Below, one piece after another: positions 23,201 through 29,667 of a stretch of DNA of 64,000 nt; position 1 is the first letter of the stretch, and each line of letters starts with the position of its first letter. The notes under the pieces are model-generated. The model searched no databases, was not told where the DNA came from, and worked only from the letters and a program-made list of their open reading frames with translations. The position numbers and the translations under genes were made by a program. The DNA lies in NCBI GenBank assembly GCA_008828725.1, contig MEHQ01004429.1, forward strand, positions 349,374-413,373, given 5' to 3'. This DNA is from Saccharina japonica (taxonomy: Eukaryota > Sar > Phaeophyceae > Laminariales > Laminariaceae).

Positions 23201-26200
23201 TGTCGGGACTCGCGTCTCATGGAAGAGGACGAGGTGAGAAGAAACACAGCGCGTCTGGTTGGCCTACTTCGTACTTATACATTATTTGGTCTGTGCTGCA
23301 TCGAGCGTGTGCAAGGGTTGAGTAGAAATTTGACTTTGCGGTAGTGTCTATACTTCGTATACGTGCATTGCAACGTGGCTCTTCGTAGATGCATGGTACT
23401 TTCTGCTTGAATACAGTTGACTTGCTTGGGTTGTCGCTTTGCATGCTTTTGTGCGCCAAGAAAGGGCTCAGTGTTTTTGGGCGTAAGGCGACTGCCCTAT
23501 GCTCCATCTATTCGACCTCCCTTGCACTGGTACGTATCTCAGAGCATGCCATTCGTTGTCTAGTCAAGTCGCGGACTTATGCCATAATGTTTTTTACACT
23601 GGTTCGGCTCAGGAGTTCGACGAAAATGCCATTTTTTTTCATCTGTTCCGCTTTGCCCTGCCTTTGTTTGCGACGCAGGACGAACGGTGGCAGTGCATCC
23701 AATGCAACCACCCCTACGACCGCAGCAGCATCGAGCTGTCTCTCATCGAGGCCGTGCAGCGTCGAAGGTAAGGAAAGAGAATGCCGTCTGCAAAAACACA
23801 GTGGCATGTAGTGTGTCCGACTTTGTGTTGGGCGGTGACGGGAAAAGTTTTGTTATGACCACACGGGTTGCTCCCAAGTTGTGATTACTCGTGGGAGCAA
23901 CAGTCACCCAGCGAGGCCAGACTGGCTGGTGGGAAACGGCTTTTTACCCACAGTTATCGCTATCAGGGCCCAGCGGTTGCTCCAAAGATGTGATTACTCG
24001 TGGATGCAGAAGTAACCCAACGAGGCCAGACTGGTTGACTGGAAAGCGTTTTTTAACCCACAGCTGTTGCATTGCCAGAGTTGCGTTTGGGTAGTATCGG
24101 TGGGTGACACGCTGTTGCTTTGGTGTGGCGAGGGAGCTCACGCTGCTGAATCTTCTCTCTCCGAAATCACACTTTGGCGAGTAGCTCTCGAGGCGGTGGT
24201 CGTAAACGCGCTGCGTCAATGGGTTCAACCCAAGTCGTACAGCTTCATCCTGTGCCCTGAACTTTTGTTTATCTTTTCAATATTTCGGCGGAAGGTTACA
24301 GTAGATTAGACCCCCGCGATTTTGAGCTAGATTAGAAGTGTGACTCCTTCCCTCCATACCAGCGCAGCGTTCGGTTTTCAATCGCCATTACCTTGCCGGG
24401 GTGACGGCCTCCGCTTTGGGCCATGACTATGTAACTATAATAGGTGCAACACACAAGACGGGGCCCCTCTACTCTTGCGATGCAATAATATGATCCCGTC
24501 GGTCTGTAACCCCGTATTTCTCCGGGATCTTCACCGGTCATGACGGGTCGGGTCGGGAGATTTTGAAATCTCGCGGGTCGGGTCAAGTCAGGAACTTTTC
24601 AAACTCTGACGGATCGGGTCGGGTCGGGTCGGGTCGAGTCTGATCGGCTCGGTTCGGCTCGGCTCGGCTCGGCTCGGCTCGGCTCGGCTCACCCTTTATC
24701 TGACCCGCGAGGTTTGGCCCGCGACCCGTGAACAGCCGTGGTAGAGTTTTGGTTCCGATTTCCTTTTGGCACACCCATGTATATGCGATAGCAACCGAAA
24801 AAATGACGAGTGCGATATTATCAAGGGTCTAGGAAAAGCGTGCAGCAGTACGAGTATCACCATACTGCTGCGCATGCTGTCGTCCAGCTTCCTGCACTAC
24901 AGCTCGGACATACCTCCCTTACCCCAGCAGCCCGGATTACTCCGCGTGGCCGATCCTGAAATCGTCGTGTAGCTTTAACATTGTTTCCCCTTCTGGAGCC
25001 TCTAAACTTATGCTGTATAGGGTTATCGCTCCAATCATCCGATCATATTTTGGGTTGCTCCCTGCCTTGCTTCTCCGGCATGTTTTTGCGGTTCACAGCG
25101 TGCGGTACCAGCTGCAGGACATGAGGTGCAAGAAGTGCGGCTCGGTGGCGACCAGGGCGATGAGCCTTACGTGCCCTTGCTCGGGGCCGCTGGTTGCCGA
25201 AGAAAGCTCGCAGGACTTCCACAAGACCATGCATCTTTTGAGGTGCGTACATACTTTGAGACCAATAAATAACTACCACTGTGACCCTAAATATAAGCAC
25301 CATTTCAATTACATTTTAATATACAAACGGTCCTTATATTCCGGGTCAGAGTGGTATATGGTATAGGGGTTGGCAGGGTGAAATTCGTTAATTAGTTGAT
25401 GACTTGAGTTAGTGTGAATTAGACGATCGTTTTTTTTGTAGCAGACATGATAGTGATAGGTCAGTGTCGTTTTATTTCAGTTTTCACCATCACTGTTACT
25501 TTCCAGCTCTCAAGTTGTTGGATGATTTGCCCTAAGCGGTCTTGTGGACAACCAGTGGTCACGGGCGTCGTCTTTTGTCCTTCCCGGCGGGTCATGCCTT
25601 TGTTTCGTATGGTATATAAGTGCGTGGGGTTTGCGGTGCTTCCTACGTTCGTCGCGAAAGGTGGTGGGTTGTATCCCACCCCCGGCGCACGCTTGCATAC
25701 AATCGTGCTAAAAGCTGAAAACGCCATCCATGTTGTTTTCTGGCGTCTTGTTTTCCGGTACTTGTAGTCTTTACCATAATGATACGCTCATACACGCTCA
25801 GTACCGGTGTCATCCTAGTTTTAGGTGTCATCCGTCACCCCAAAAACTACGAAGGGAGATGATACCTATGAATAGAGTCAAAGTCTTGTTGGCCTCCGTC
25901 GCGTGCGGTCAACCGCTCGCACAGTAGGCAGGCAAGATGCGCCCTGCACAGCAGTGCTTGCCATCCAAGAGTGCAGAATTTGTTTTGTCTCGAAGCTTAT
26001 AAGTTGTAGATCTAACGCGCCCAGTGTTTCAGTTTGCGTGGGGTTGTCTAACGCGCCTGGTGTGTTTTGCGTGTTTGTGTGTGTTTTTCTGCGGTGTGGT
26101 TGTCCCTTTTGCAGGCAGCTGGCGTTGTTCCACAGTTTCGGGTGGCTGCAGGAGACTGTCGAGCACATTCTCATCACGGATGGCGAGTTAGAGGAGGCCG

Positions 26201-26262
26201 CTCCAGAGCAAGCTGAAGAGGAGCCGCAAGGAGCCGATGGCGAGATGGGCGACGAAGCTTAA
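1..26262 (+). CDS. POLE: DNA polymerase epsilon catalytic subunit A, C-terminal half (5' partial)
   Basis: Leading-strand replicative polymerase. This half is the non-catalytic scaffold that binds the B subunit and CMG helicase. Exons: 1-53, 1008-1400, 1818-2000, 2620-2694, 3790-3963, 4495-4689, 5557-5661, 5973-6151, 6656-6803, 7448-7572, 8156-8360, 9374-9478, 10111-10323, 11766-11845, 12298-12381, 13434-13593, 17277-17666, 19544-19726, 20590-20657, 21449-21587, 21977-22060, 22566-22724, 23057-23233, 23679-23767, 25099-25242, 26115-26262. The joined frame is open for 1351 residues and aligns collinearly with metazoan POLE: PRVFYVN, IEGVYE, HIYLYH, RPDLGG, NYGGI, NPALEFIK, CRDLDLC. All introns are GT-AG; 18 are phase 0, 7 phase 2, none phase 1. 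The polymerase and exonuclease domains lie left of the window. Least certain is the 5' end of exon 20 (21449), a weakly conserved linker. Confidence 0.97.
2043..2129 (+). mobile_element. TACCAC..AATATAAGG small palindromic element
   Basis: TACCACGCTGGACGTAAATA on the left pairs with the complement of TTTTCGACCAGGATGTGGTA on the right; 87 bp, nearly all stem. Confidence 0.8.
3340..3680 (+). repeat. GGGTC pentamer element with adjoining repeat
   Basis: Blocks of GGGTC (3515-3625) followed by inverted GACCC (3630-3670) and ending CATGAACAGCC. The preceding 3340-3490 text (CCGGGTGATAAGATAACAC, TTTTCTCGACAGCGGGGA, GGAGAAAATCGG) recurs at 17735-17975. Confidence 0.8.
3790..13593 (+). CDS. POLE: POLE inactive polymerase-like region, 12 exons
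   Basis: The exons between these points encode the conserved block equivalent to the degenerate second B-family polymerase module of POLE (DUF1744 region). Landmarks in order: IPRVFYVN, GIEGVYE, FKHIYLYH, RNGPTLVL, RHNRHVLWASETSRPDLGG, CIELEIHGLAV, HFYRW, LIAELRRLGACVVFASF. This module has no catalytic activity in characterised enzymes and serves as structural contact with CMG and the B subunit. Two exons end AA or AG so that the codon is completed across a phase-2 intron; splicing restores N at 6151/6656 and R at 7572/8156. Confidence 0.92.
4322..4444 (+). repeat. C-tailed repeat, copy 1 (5'-truncated)
   Basis: Contains GCGCTTGGTGCAA, GGCATTGT(T)GGGATGCGAGG and CATACGACTACG, then a C-rich tail. 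It ends ~50 bases before the acceptor of POLE exon 4495, in POLE sense orientation. Confidence 0.85.
5269..5500 (+). repeat. C-tailed repeat, copy 2
   Basis: Starts at AATCAATTCGATGC and ends at CATAACATGAGTACC, 56 bases before the acceptor of POLE exon 5557, in sense. A ~39-base near-pure C run (5223-5261) lies just before it. Confidence 0.88.
5662..10110 (+). other. POLE introns 7-12: mostly unique sequence
   Basis: Introns between exons from 5661 to 10111. A TG-rich low-complexity stretch lies at 6250-6370, a short CAG array at 7031-7053, poly-C runs at 5767-5781 and 7887-7898, and an 8-base G run near 8690 on the other strand. The 1013-bp intron 8361-9373 and 632-bp intron 9479-10110 show no interspersed repeat that I recognise. 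Confidence 0.55.
10111..10323 (+). CDS. POLE: POLE exon with long glycine-rich insertion
   Basis: The exon opens with ASSQLEALEGSQG and ends with AFRILK, which matches the conserved NTFRILK of POLE. Between them are about 35 residues that are mostly Gly with a few Ser, Asp and Asn, encoded by G-runs. This replaces a short Ala/Ser-rich linker in the animal protein. It is probably a disordered loop grown by replication slippage. Confidence 0.88.
10492..10579 (+). mobile_element. TTAA-type miniature element, copy 1
   Basis: Starts TTAGCCCCTTAAGAACTGG and ends CTGAATGGGTTAA, 88 bp. Internal text TTTGGGGACAAAATACTTGG is shared with the other copies. Confidence 0.85.
10957..11103 (+). repeat. C-tailed repeat, copy 3 (5'-truncated)
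   Basis: Nearly identical to the 3' part of copy 4 downstream in the same intron, from CCTCACGGCGCTTCGCG to ACATGAGTAC plus a C tail. The near identity of the two copies suggests recent activity or local duplication. Confidence 0.92.
11310..11688 (+). repeat. C-tailed repeat, copy 4 (near full length)
   Basis: Longest form: GTGCGGGGTGGAGAACC, TGGTCGTATCACGTAGTGT, AAGTGGCCACACC, then the common 3' module ending in ATGAGTAC and a C run. It ends 77 bases before the acceptor of POLE exon 11766, in sense. Confidence 0.93.
12501..12792 (+). repeat. GATC-rich inverted-repeat element, copy 1
   Basis: Ends CCTCGGACAGA and TCTATCCGAGG. The first part is tandem ATCTACAGATAGATC units. The middle carries CACCTGCCGTTGTGAGAGG, TGTGCAGGATCTGCATAGTA and TATACGGGTCCCAC. 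Confidence 0.85.
12815..13056 (+). repeat. Hairpin-ended repeat, copy 1
   Basis: Starts with the palindromic end AGATTATTGGAGATCGGAAC..GTTCCGAGAATAATCT. Contains GGCTAAAAGAAC, GAGTGGGAATACCAAG and GTAGCTGGCCAGCGGTTGCTGG. Truncated after CATGATTT. Confidence 0.85.
13810..14280 (+). repeat. Hairpin-ended repeat, copy 2 (long)
   Basis: Same head as copy 1, then continues through GGAATTACAGAGTTAAGCAAG, GGTCGAGTCGTGCCACACGG, and ends GGATGGCTTGAGCGACTT.CGAGGTGAG. The long form is shared with the copy at 61823. Confidence 0.85.
14770..15760 (+). repeat. Repeat block related to the right-end arrays
   Basis: Contains ACAGCCAAACGCTCGAGAGG, GTATGGCATACTGA, GCGATGGGGCGCAGATT and two copies of a ~230-bp block around ACATTGTTTT.. 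GCTGAAAC.. ACGCGGTTGCGA(T/A)GGGGCGCA (15337 and 15570). The same phrases occur at 62280-64000. Confidence 0.7.
16918..17258 (-). repeat. Hairpin-ended repeat, copy 3 (inverted)
   Basis: Same element on the minus strand. Homology stops after GGTGCAGGCAGCGT at 16918. The palindromic end (AGATTATTAGAGATCGGGAA and its partner) lies 18 bases from the acceptor of POLE exon 17277. Confidence 0.88.
17277..17666 (+). CDS. POLE: POLE exon: FWEQLLFLDDQNYGG followed by acidic linker
   Basis: The first 22 residues match the conserved WEFLLWMDPSNYGG segment. The remaining ~108 residues form a low-complexity region of Asp/Glu (about 17455-17590), then Gly/Arg and a Lys-rich tail ending KKKASQ before a GTGATG donor. 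Animal POLE has a shorter acidic stretch at the same place, so the position is conserved while length and sequence are not. It is likely a flexible charged linker. Confidence 0.9.
17735..17975 (+). repeat. CACACCCGG repeat, second copy
   Basis: Three spaced CACACCCGG(G/A)TGATAA units, then TTTTCTCGACAACGGGGA and GGAGAAAATCGG, as at 3340-3490, but without the GGGTC block. Confidence 0.75.
18437..18991 (+). CDS. Hypothetical ORF in a POLE intron, left arm of a foldback
   Basis: ATG at 18437 opens a 184-codon frame (start MSIAAPTAGASS, end QVETPASC) inside intron 17 and in the same direction as POLE; the frame is open further up to 18287. I do not recognise the product. It contains a Gly run and two copies of a PPTTQR(E/K)QVET motif. 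From about 18557 the sequence is repeated in inverted orientation downstream, so the ORF may be part of a transposable or captured fragment rather than a host gene. It is not a POLE exon: POLE exons 17 and 18 flank it and join in frame. Confidence 0.35.
   Translation: MSIAAPTAGASSLDSDWVIGALPCTKPGMKGGPRVLDLSKIIDSGGSSLAQLSVLECAELLAPLVASLGHQYAVVAPGNGPGDGSGGGGTVGTAAFRKAAGPHVMAAWGLEGLRGSLHSRDSKVFLPALREQGAGAPQPPTTQREQVETLADQQEVAEPLDSLQETAAVPPTTQRKQVETPASC
18557..19326. repeat. Large foldback (inverted repeat) in POLE intron
   Basis: The arms are about 18557-18890 and 19326-18990, meeting near 18985. Shared text includes GGTGGGTCGAGCCTGG, AGCAGCCTTTCGGAAGGCGG and CACCACCCAGC. The arms differ at scattered positions and by small indels, so they have diverged since duplication. 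The left arm carries an extra internal copy of the CACCACCCAGC..GTCGAGACC segment. RNA from this intron could form a stem of more than 300 bp. Confidence 0.9.
19327..19400 (+). repeat. Repeat copy adjoining foldback, second copy at 53088-53160
   Basis: The text GCAGAGAGG(C/T)CTCAT, then CGAGTT(A/C)AAGCGACGACGA and ATGTT(A/G)CTGCAG, occurs here directly after the foldback arm and again at 53088-53160 in a dynein intron. This marks an interspersed element flanking the foldback. Confidence 0.7.
19817..20073 (-). repeat. GATC-rich inverted-repeat element, copy 2
   Basis: Same family inverted, starting at TTTCCCACTTCATGATCTA and ending in GATCTATCTGTAGATGA. A partial relative is at 20380-20535. 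Confidence 0.78.
20835..21011 (+). repeat. C-tailed repeat, two short tandem 3' modules
   Basis: Two ~80-bp copies in tandem, each with GCTCCGTCCCGGCATTGTAG and CATACGACTACGGCCA(G/T)GCATG followed by a C tail. Just upstream (20778-20830) is a variant tail, GGTCAAATGACTAAGGCAAG..AAATGAGTACG plus C run, also seen at 39832-39890. Confidence 0.88.
23057..23767 (+). CDS. POLE: POLE CysA zinc module (two exons)
   Basis: Exon 23057-23233 encodes QFSDPCVSFVLPDVICSFC then NLCRDLDLC. Exon 23679-23767 encodes WQCIQCNHPYD. The two CxxC pairs (ICSFC and QCIQC) are the CysA ligands of the POLE C-terminal domain, used to bind the regulatory B subunit. Both pairs are intact. The second exon ends AG and is completed to Arg/Ser by the next exon. 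Confidence 0.95.
23874..24085 (+). repeat. ~115-bp tandem duplication in POLE intron
   Basis: TGTGATTACTCGTGG, AACGAGGCCAGACTGG (first copy AGCGAGG) and TTTTTACCCACAG each occur twice with the same spacing. Confidence 0.85.
24536..24745 (+). repeat. GGGTC/CTCGG pentamer element
   Basis: GGGTC units, then nine CTCGG units (24645-24690), then inverted GACCC text and GTGAACAGCCG, the same end as the element at 3340-3680. The switch from GGGTC to CTCGG is specific to this copy. Confidence 0.82.
25099..26262 (+). CDS. POLE: POLE CysB zinc module and C-terminus
   Basis: Exon 25099-25242 carries MRCKKC and LTCPC, the two cysteine pairs of CysB. Exon 26115-26262 carries LALFHSFGWLQETVEHIL, which matches the final helix of POLE (MSYLLETLEWLL). 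It is followed by an acidic tail of about 28 residues (many Glu, Ala, Gln) absent from the animal protein, ending DEA and TAA at 26260-26262. Confidence 0.95.
25274..25356 (+). mobile_element. TACCAC..AATATAAGG small palindromic element
   Basis: TACCACTGTGACCCTAAATA and TTCCGGGTCAGAGTGGTA, 83 bp, in the last POLE intron. Confidence 0.8.
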
Positions 26263-26269
26263 CTCCGCA

Positions 26270-26275
26270 AATAAA
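26270..26275 (+). terminator. AATAAA polyadenylation signal for POLE
   Basis: AATAAA begins 8 bases after the POLE stop codon. It is very close to the stop, so it may be chance or mark an unusually short 3' UTR. No other clear signal was seen in the next 150 bases. Confidence 0.45.
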
Positions 26276-26919
26276 AGCTAGCGTTAGAAGCCCTTATCAT
26301 CCTCATCCTGCGTAAACTAGTAACATAGGGTTTTGCCAGCTGTGCGAGCATAGAACAGTATGGCCCAAAGACATTACCCCAGGAACACTGGAGAGCCTTT
26401 GTACAGGCTTTTCTGGGAACGGTTTTGGCTTCTGGTGTTGTGAGGAATTTTATTGGTTCATCTTTCACTTATATAGGATGAATGTTGTCAAAAGCGGCTT
26501 GAACGGGGATCGTGCTAACGCCGCATAGGGGTGTAAAAAAACGGAAGCGCTGCAGGTTGCAGGGTGCAGGGTAGGCGACATAAAGGCACAGGACGCCCAG
26601 TTAAAATGGCGTTGCTTGTACAAAAGTTCTTCCAAAATTCCATTTTAACCAGAAACTTTGGGTGGTGGCTTATCGTGCGCCGCCGCCTCGCCACCTTTGT
26701 CTCGGTTTGGTTTGTGCCGCTTATTGGTGCGTATCACAAGAACGTATACCTCAGCAAGGGTAGGGGGTGTGCTGGCAGGACCTGAATGGCTGTATTCCAG
26801 TTATCGGTACAGCACGTCTTTCTTCGAAAGGCTTGGGCTGGAGCCTGTTGTGCGGTTTCTATTTTACTATCGGTAATTCCAAGCCGGTCGCGGATTTCGG
26901 CTATCTCTGTTTTTGTCGA

Positions 26920-27222
26920 TCATCTCAGCATCCAGGATGGGGGTAAACCTGAATGTTCGAGGATGCCCGATTCGAATACAAACGAGTTGTCAACGAATTT
27001 TCTTCCAAGGTCCTTCAGCACTGAAGACACCTCTTCTTGGCTTATGCGGCCTTCAACGCTTGCAATACGCCAAGCATCATGTCTCAGGGAGCTTCGCTGT
27101 AGATTTCGTAATATCGGGTATAGTGAGTGTTTTTCGTGCGTAACATCGGCTTTTCGCCACCCGCGACGTAAGGGCGCGAAAAAAGTCACCAGATGTGCAA
27201 AGCACTCGCCGTTGCCGACCAA
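26920..27222 (-). CDS. Hypothetical ORF, 100 codons
   Basis: Uninterrupted frame with ordinary amino-acid composition. Its second half (AWRIASVEGRISQEEVSSV to PPSWMLR) looks more protein-like than most intergenic ORFs here: charged and hydrophobic residues alternate and there is no low complexity. Another minus-strand ORF lies just upstream (27552-27322). Both could be pieces of one decayed or spliced gene. No family recognised. Confidence 0.2.
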   Translation of the reverse strand: MVGNGECFAHLVTFFAPLRRGWRKADVTHEKHSLYPILRNLQRSSLRHDAWRIASVEGRISQEEVSSVLKDLGRKFVDNSFVFESGILEHSGLPPSWMLR

Positions 27223-27321
27223 ACGTAAGTATATGCGTTTCTTCGTCCTGACGCAGGAGAAAGTGTCTACGTAAGCACACTTGAGTAAATCCCGATCGCC
27301 TGAGAGCTACCAAACCGAATC

Positions 27322-27552
27322 CTAAAGGACCTTTACCTTCAGTGGCGGTGACCAATCCTCAGTCACATCGATGATGGGTGGTGTAGCACTAGAACACGGT
27401 CCCCAGGGATAGTTATCCACTTCTTTGGGGATATGTACGTCAATACCTTCCGGCTGGTAACATCTGAGCACTCCGTGGCTCACGGCTACCGAAGCGATCA
27501 ATTTGGCGTCGTCTCGCTGAGATCTATGTGCAACTGCAGTATGATACTCCAT
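27322..27552 (-). CDS. Hypothetical ORF, 76 codons
   Basis: Open frame with balanced composition (MEYHTAVAHRSQRDDAK..IDVHIPKEVDNYPWG). I recognise no domain. It reads in the same direction as the ORF at 27222-26920 but in another frame. It could be a remnant of a mobile-element protein or a small exon. Confidence 0.2.
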   Translation of the reverse strand: MEYHTAVAHRSQRDDAKLIASVAVSHGVLRCYQPEGIDVHIPKEVDNYPWGPCSSATPPIIDVTEDWSPPLKVKVL

Positions 27553-29164
27553 GTCGGCTTACGAATGTGACCAACGGCTTACGCGTGTATGTGGACCCTT
27601 CGGGATCCTGCGTTATTCTAAAATGATCGTGGTCCCACGCACCTATTAATAGTGACAAGCTTCAAGAAATGGCGCGCCCAGTTGTGCGTATGTGGCTTCA
27701 GGACAGCGGCTTGGGTGTCCCGATGTTGGAGCGAATCGCGGATACATGCATGCACTAATCTGTCGCGGCCGGTGTTCTTCCCATTGGGCATCTGTCATGC
27801 TTTAGGCGGTAGCCAGAGCTAAAAAGCCCTTTCTGACTGGTGCCAGGGGGTGCGCCTTGGTGCCAACGATAGTCGGGCGGTCCAGGTTCACCGATGACTC
27901 GGGCTAGCTTCGACTGCACTGTCACAAATCACGGCAGTTCGGTACAACGCAGTCCTCACGCAAAGGGTTACCGTACCGACACTTCACCCACCGCTTCTGG
28001 AAGCCTCGTCGACTTACATAGGCGGCGGGAGGGACTTCCCTGCCGGGTACCTGCATGCAGGAAGATATGTGTTCCCCCAAACGTTTGCCCCCTTTTCTGG
28101 CAGTTTTTGCCCATGTCCATAGATCCGCTACACTGAGCTGCGCAGGCCCTTACTACTGTGATGTACTGTAGGCAACCAGACAGGCGCAATCGCTTTCCGA
28201 AATAGTCACCCACACGCACGTCTATGGGTGAAAGTTACTGCCCACTGTAGGCTTCTCTGGCTGGCGTTGCGATGGGCGCCTGCCCTCCCCCAGCGAAAAG
28301 TGCTGCTACATGGTCGACACCCACCAATCAGCCTTCGCGAGAGAAAATAACGTGTAAGACGGTGCCAGCAGCCCAGCGTTCTTACTGGGAATTATGCGAG
28401 AGACCTCACCAAGCTCGAGCAATTGGTCCCCCCAGGCTCTCGCCCGATAACGAGCGCCGCTTTCCTTTTCGGCCGTAGTATCAGCATAGATCGGGTGCGG
28501 GTATGGCGGAAACGGGTGCGTTTAGGGCACCGGGACCAAAACGGGTACTTACGCCCAACTGCTCATTTGGGTTGGTGATCAGGCCGCTGTCCTTTCGCCG
28601 GGTGCAGCGACGGAGTTCGGGTGGGGTAGCCGGCCCCCACGGGCCCCACCAAGGTACGGGTGGGGTCGCTGTAGACCTTCAATTAAGGCACGGGCGGGGT
28701 CGCTGTAAGTCTTGAACGGGCCAGGCTCAATTGCCCGGCTTTGGAAACCCAGGGGAGGCGGTGGAGGTTGTGGGTGTCGCAAGTGTGACGAGACTATTTC
28801 AGCAGGGCGGGCCTGCCGGGGGGGGTGGGGGTTGCGCGATGGGGCTCCAGGCAGGCGAAGCTCTTGTTCCCGGCTTCGGAAGCGCAGCGGTGGTGGTGGA
28901 ATGACATGCATATTTCCTTCCTAAAATAGTTGTGTGCATTGACGTGAAGCACGCTGCGTGTGAGCATTCTCAAGGAGATTTACGTGCCAGCTGTACAAAC
29001 GACAGGAGCGATGCCCAGATGTCGCGATCGATCGAGCCGAAAATCAATAGCATTCGCGTGCATTTTTGAATGTACACGTTCTGAAACGGAATCGCCCTGT
29101 GGACCGTACACGATCTTGTGCGGGTTTTCTTGTATCTGAGCATGTTTTGCGAGTGGTAAATTTC

Positions 29165-29395
29165 TCAGGGAAACAGCGAAGAACCTTGAACGTAATCCAA
29201 CTTTACCCCTGACAACCACAACGCAAATGGAATTCCGTCCCTAAAGCTATACCGGTGCCACCCCACAATGACGAATGTGCCCATCGCAAACAGACAAACG
29301 AATGTCGCCAACATGAGCACAGCCGTGGCCCTCGAAAGCTTCGACTTGAGCGCAGCTAAATGTGCGCAGAGCCTGCCGAGCCACCGCACCTCCAA
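29165..29395 (-). CDS. Hypothetical ORF with one predicted membrane segment
   Basis: 76 codons. Residues ~23-45 (ATAVLMLATFVCLFAMGTF and on) form one hydrophobic segment preceded by basic residues. It sits 120 bases beyond the PGM3 stop on the same strand, so it may instead be part of the PGM3 3' UTR or a chance frame. Confidence 0.18.
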   Translation of the reverse strand: MEVRWLGRLCAHLAALKSKLSRATAVLMLATFVCLFAMGTFVIVGWHRYSFRDGIPFALWLSGVKLDYVQGSSLFP

Positions 29396-29516
29396 TCACA
29401 CACTTTAATCCCCTCGCACACAACAGGAATATTCGTACGCCTCTCGAGCCGACAAATTAGCTGTCGTGTTGGCGGGGGGGCGGGGGGGGGGGGGTCAAAA
29501 ATCATTCGAGGGGGCT

Positions 29517-29667
29517 TCAAATCGACTCGGGCCGGTCACCCACGCCACCCGCGATGTCGTGCACGGTCTGCATTGCCTTGAGGCACAACTCGTCGGCGTC
29601 CTTTTGCGTGGCCGCCTCCGCGTAGATGCGGACAACGTCTTCCGTGCCCGACGGCCGCACGAAGCAC
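29517..29667 (-). CDS. PGM3: PGM3 terminal exon with RPSGTED phosphate loop
   Basis: Encodes [18 protein letters not shown] through [10 protein letters not shown] and TGA (29519-29517). This is the fourth domain, whose loop binds substrate phosphate. The C-terminal GG(V/I)G(D/E)RP is also conserved in animals. Confidence 0.96.

Larger units (their letters stand above)
20658..26114 (+). other. POLE introns 19-25: content
   Basis: Intron 20658-21448 has two short C-tailed repeat copies. Intron 21588-21976 has a GTGCC/GTGCT array at 21772-21812. Introns 22061-22565, 22725-23056 and 23234-23678 look unique. Intron 23768-25098 has a ~115-bp tandem duplication (23874-24085) and a GGGTC/CTCGG element (24536-24745). 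Intron 25243-26114 has a small inverted-repeat element (25274-25356), then unique sequence. Confidence 0.6.
26276..29516. other. Intergenic block between convergent POLE and PGM3
   Basis: About 3.2 kb with few of the interspersed families that fill the introns. Both strands have short ORFs of low coding appeal. A ~34-bp unit around GGTCGCTGTA is duplicated at 28654-28715. A C/G homopolymer tract lies at 29470-29495, just downstream of the PGM3 stop. No conserved gene was recognised. Confidence 0.6.

Noticed and set aside
28340-28400. GGTGCCAGCAGCC resembling the SSU rRNA 530 loop
   Set aside because: The match stops after ~12 bases and surrounding text does not continue as rRNA. Not called as an organelle or rRNA insertion.
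28579-28911. Pro/Arg-rich 110-codon minus-strand ORF
   Set aside because: Composition reflects CCCC/GGGG-rich sequence and a duplicated segment; no conserved feature.
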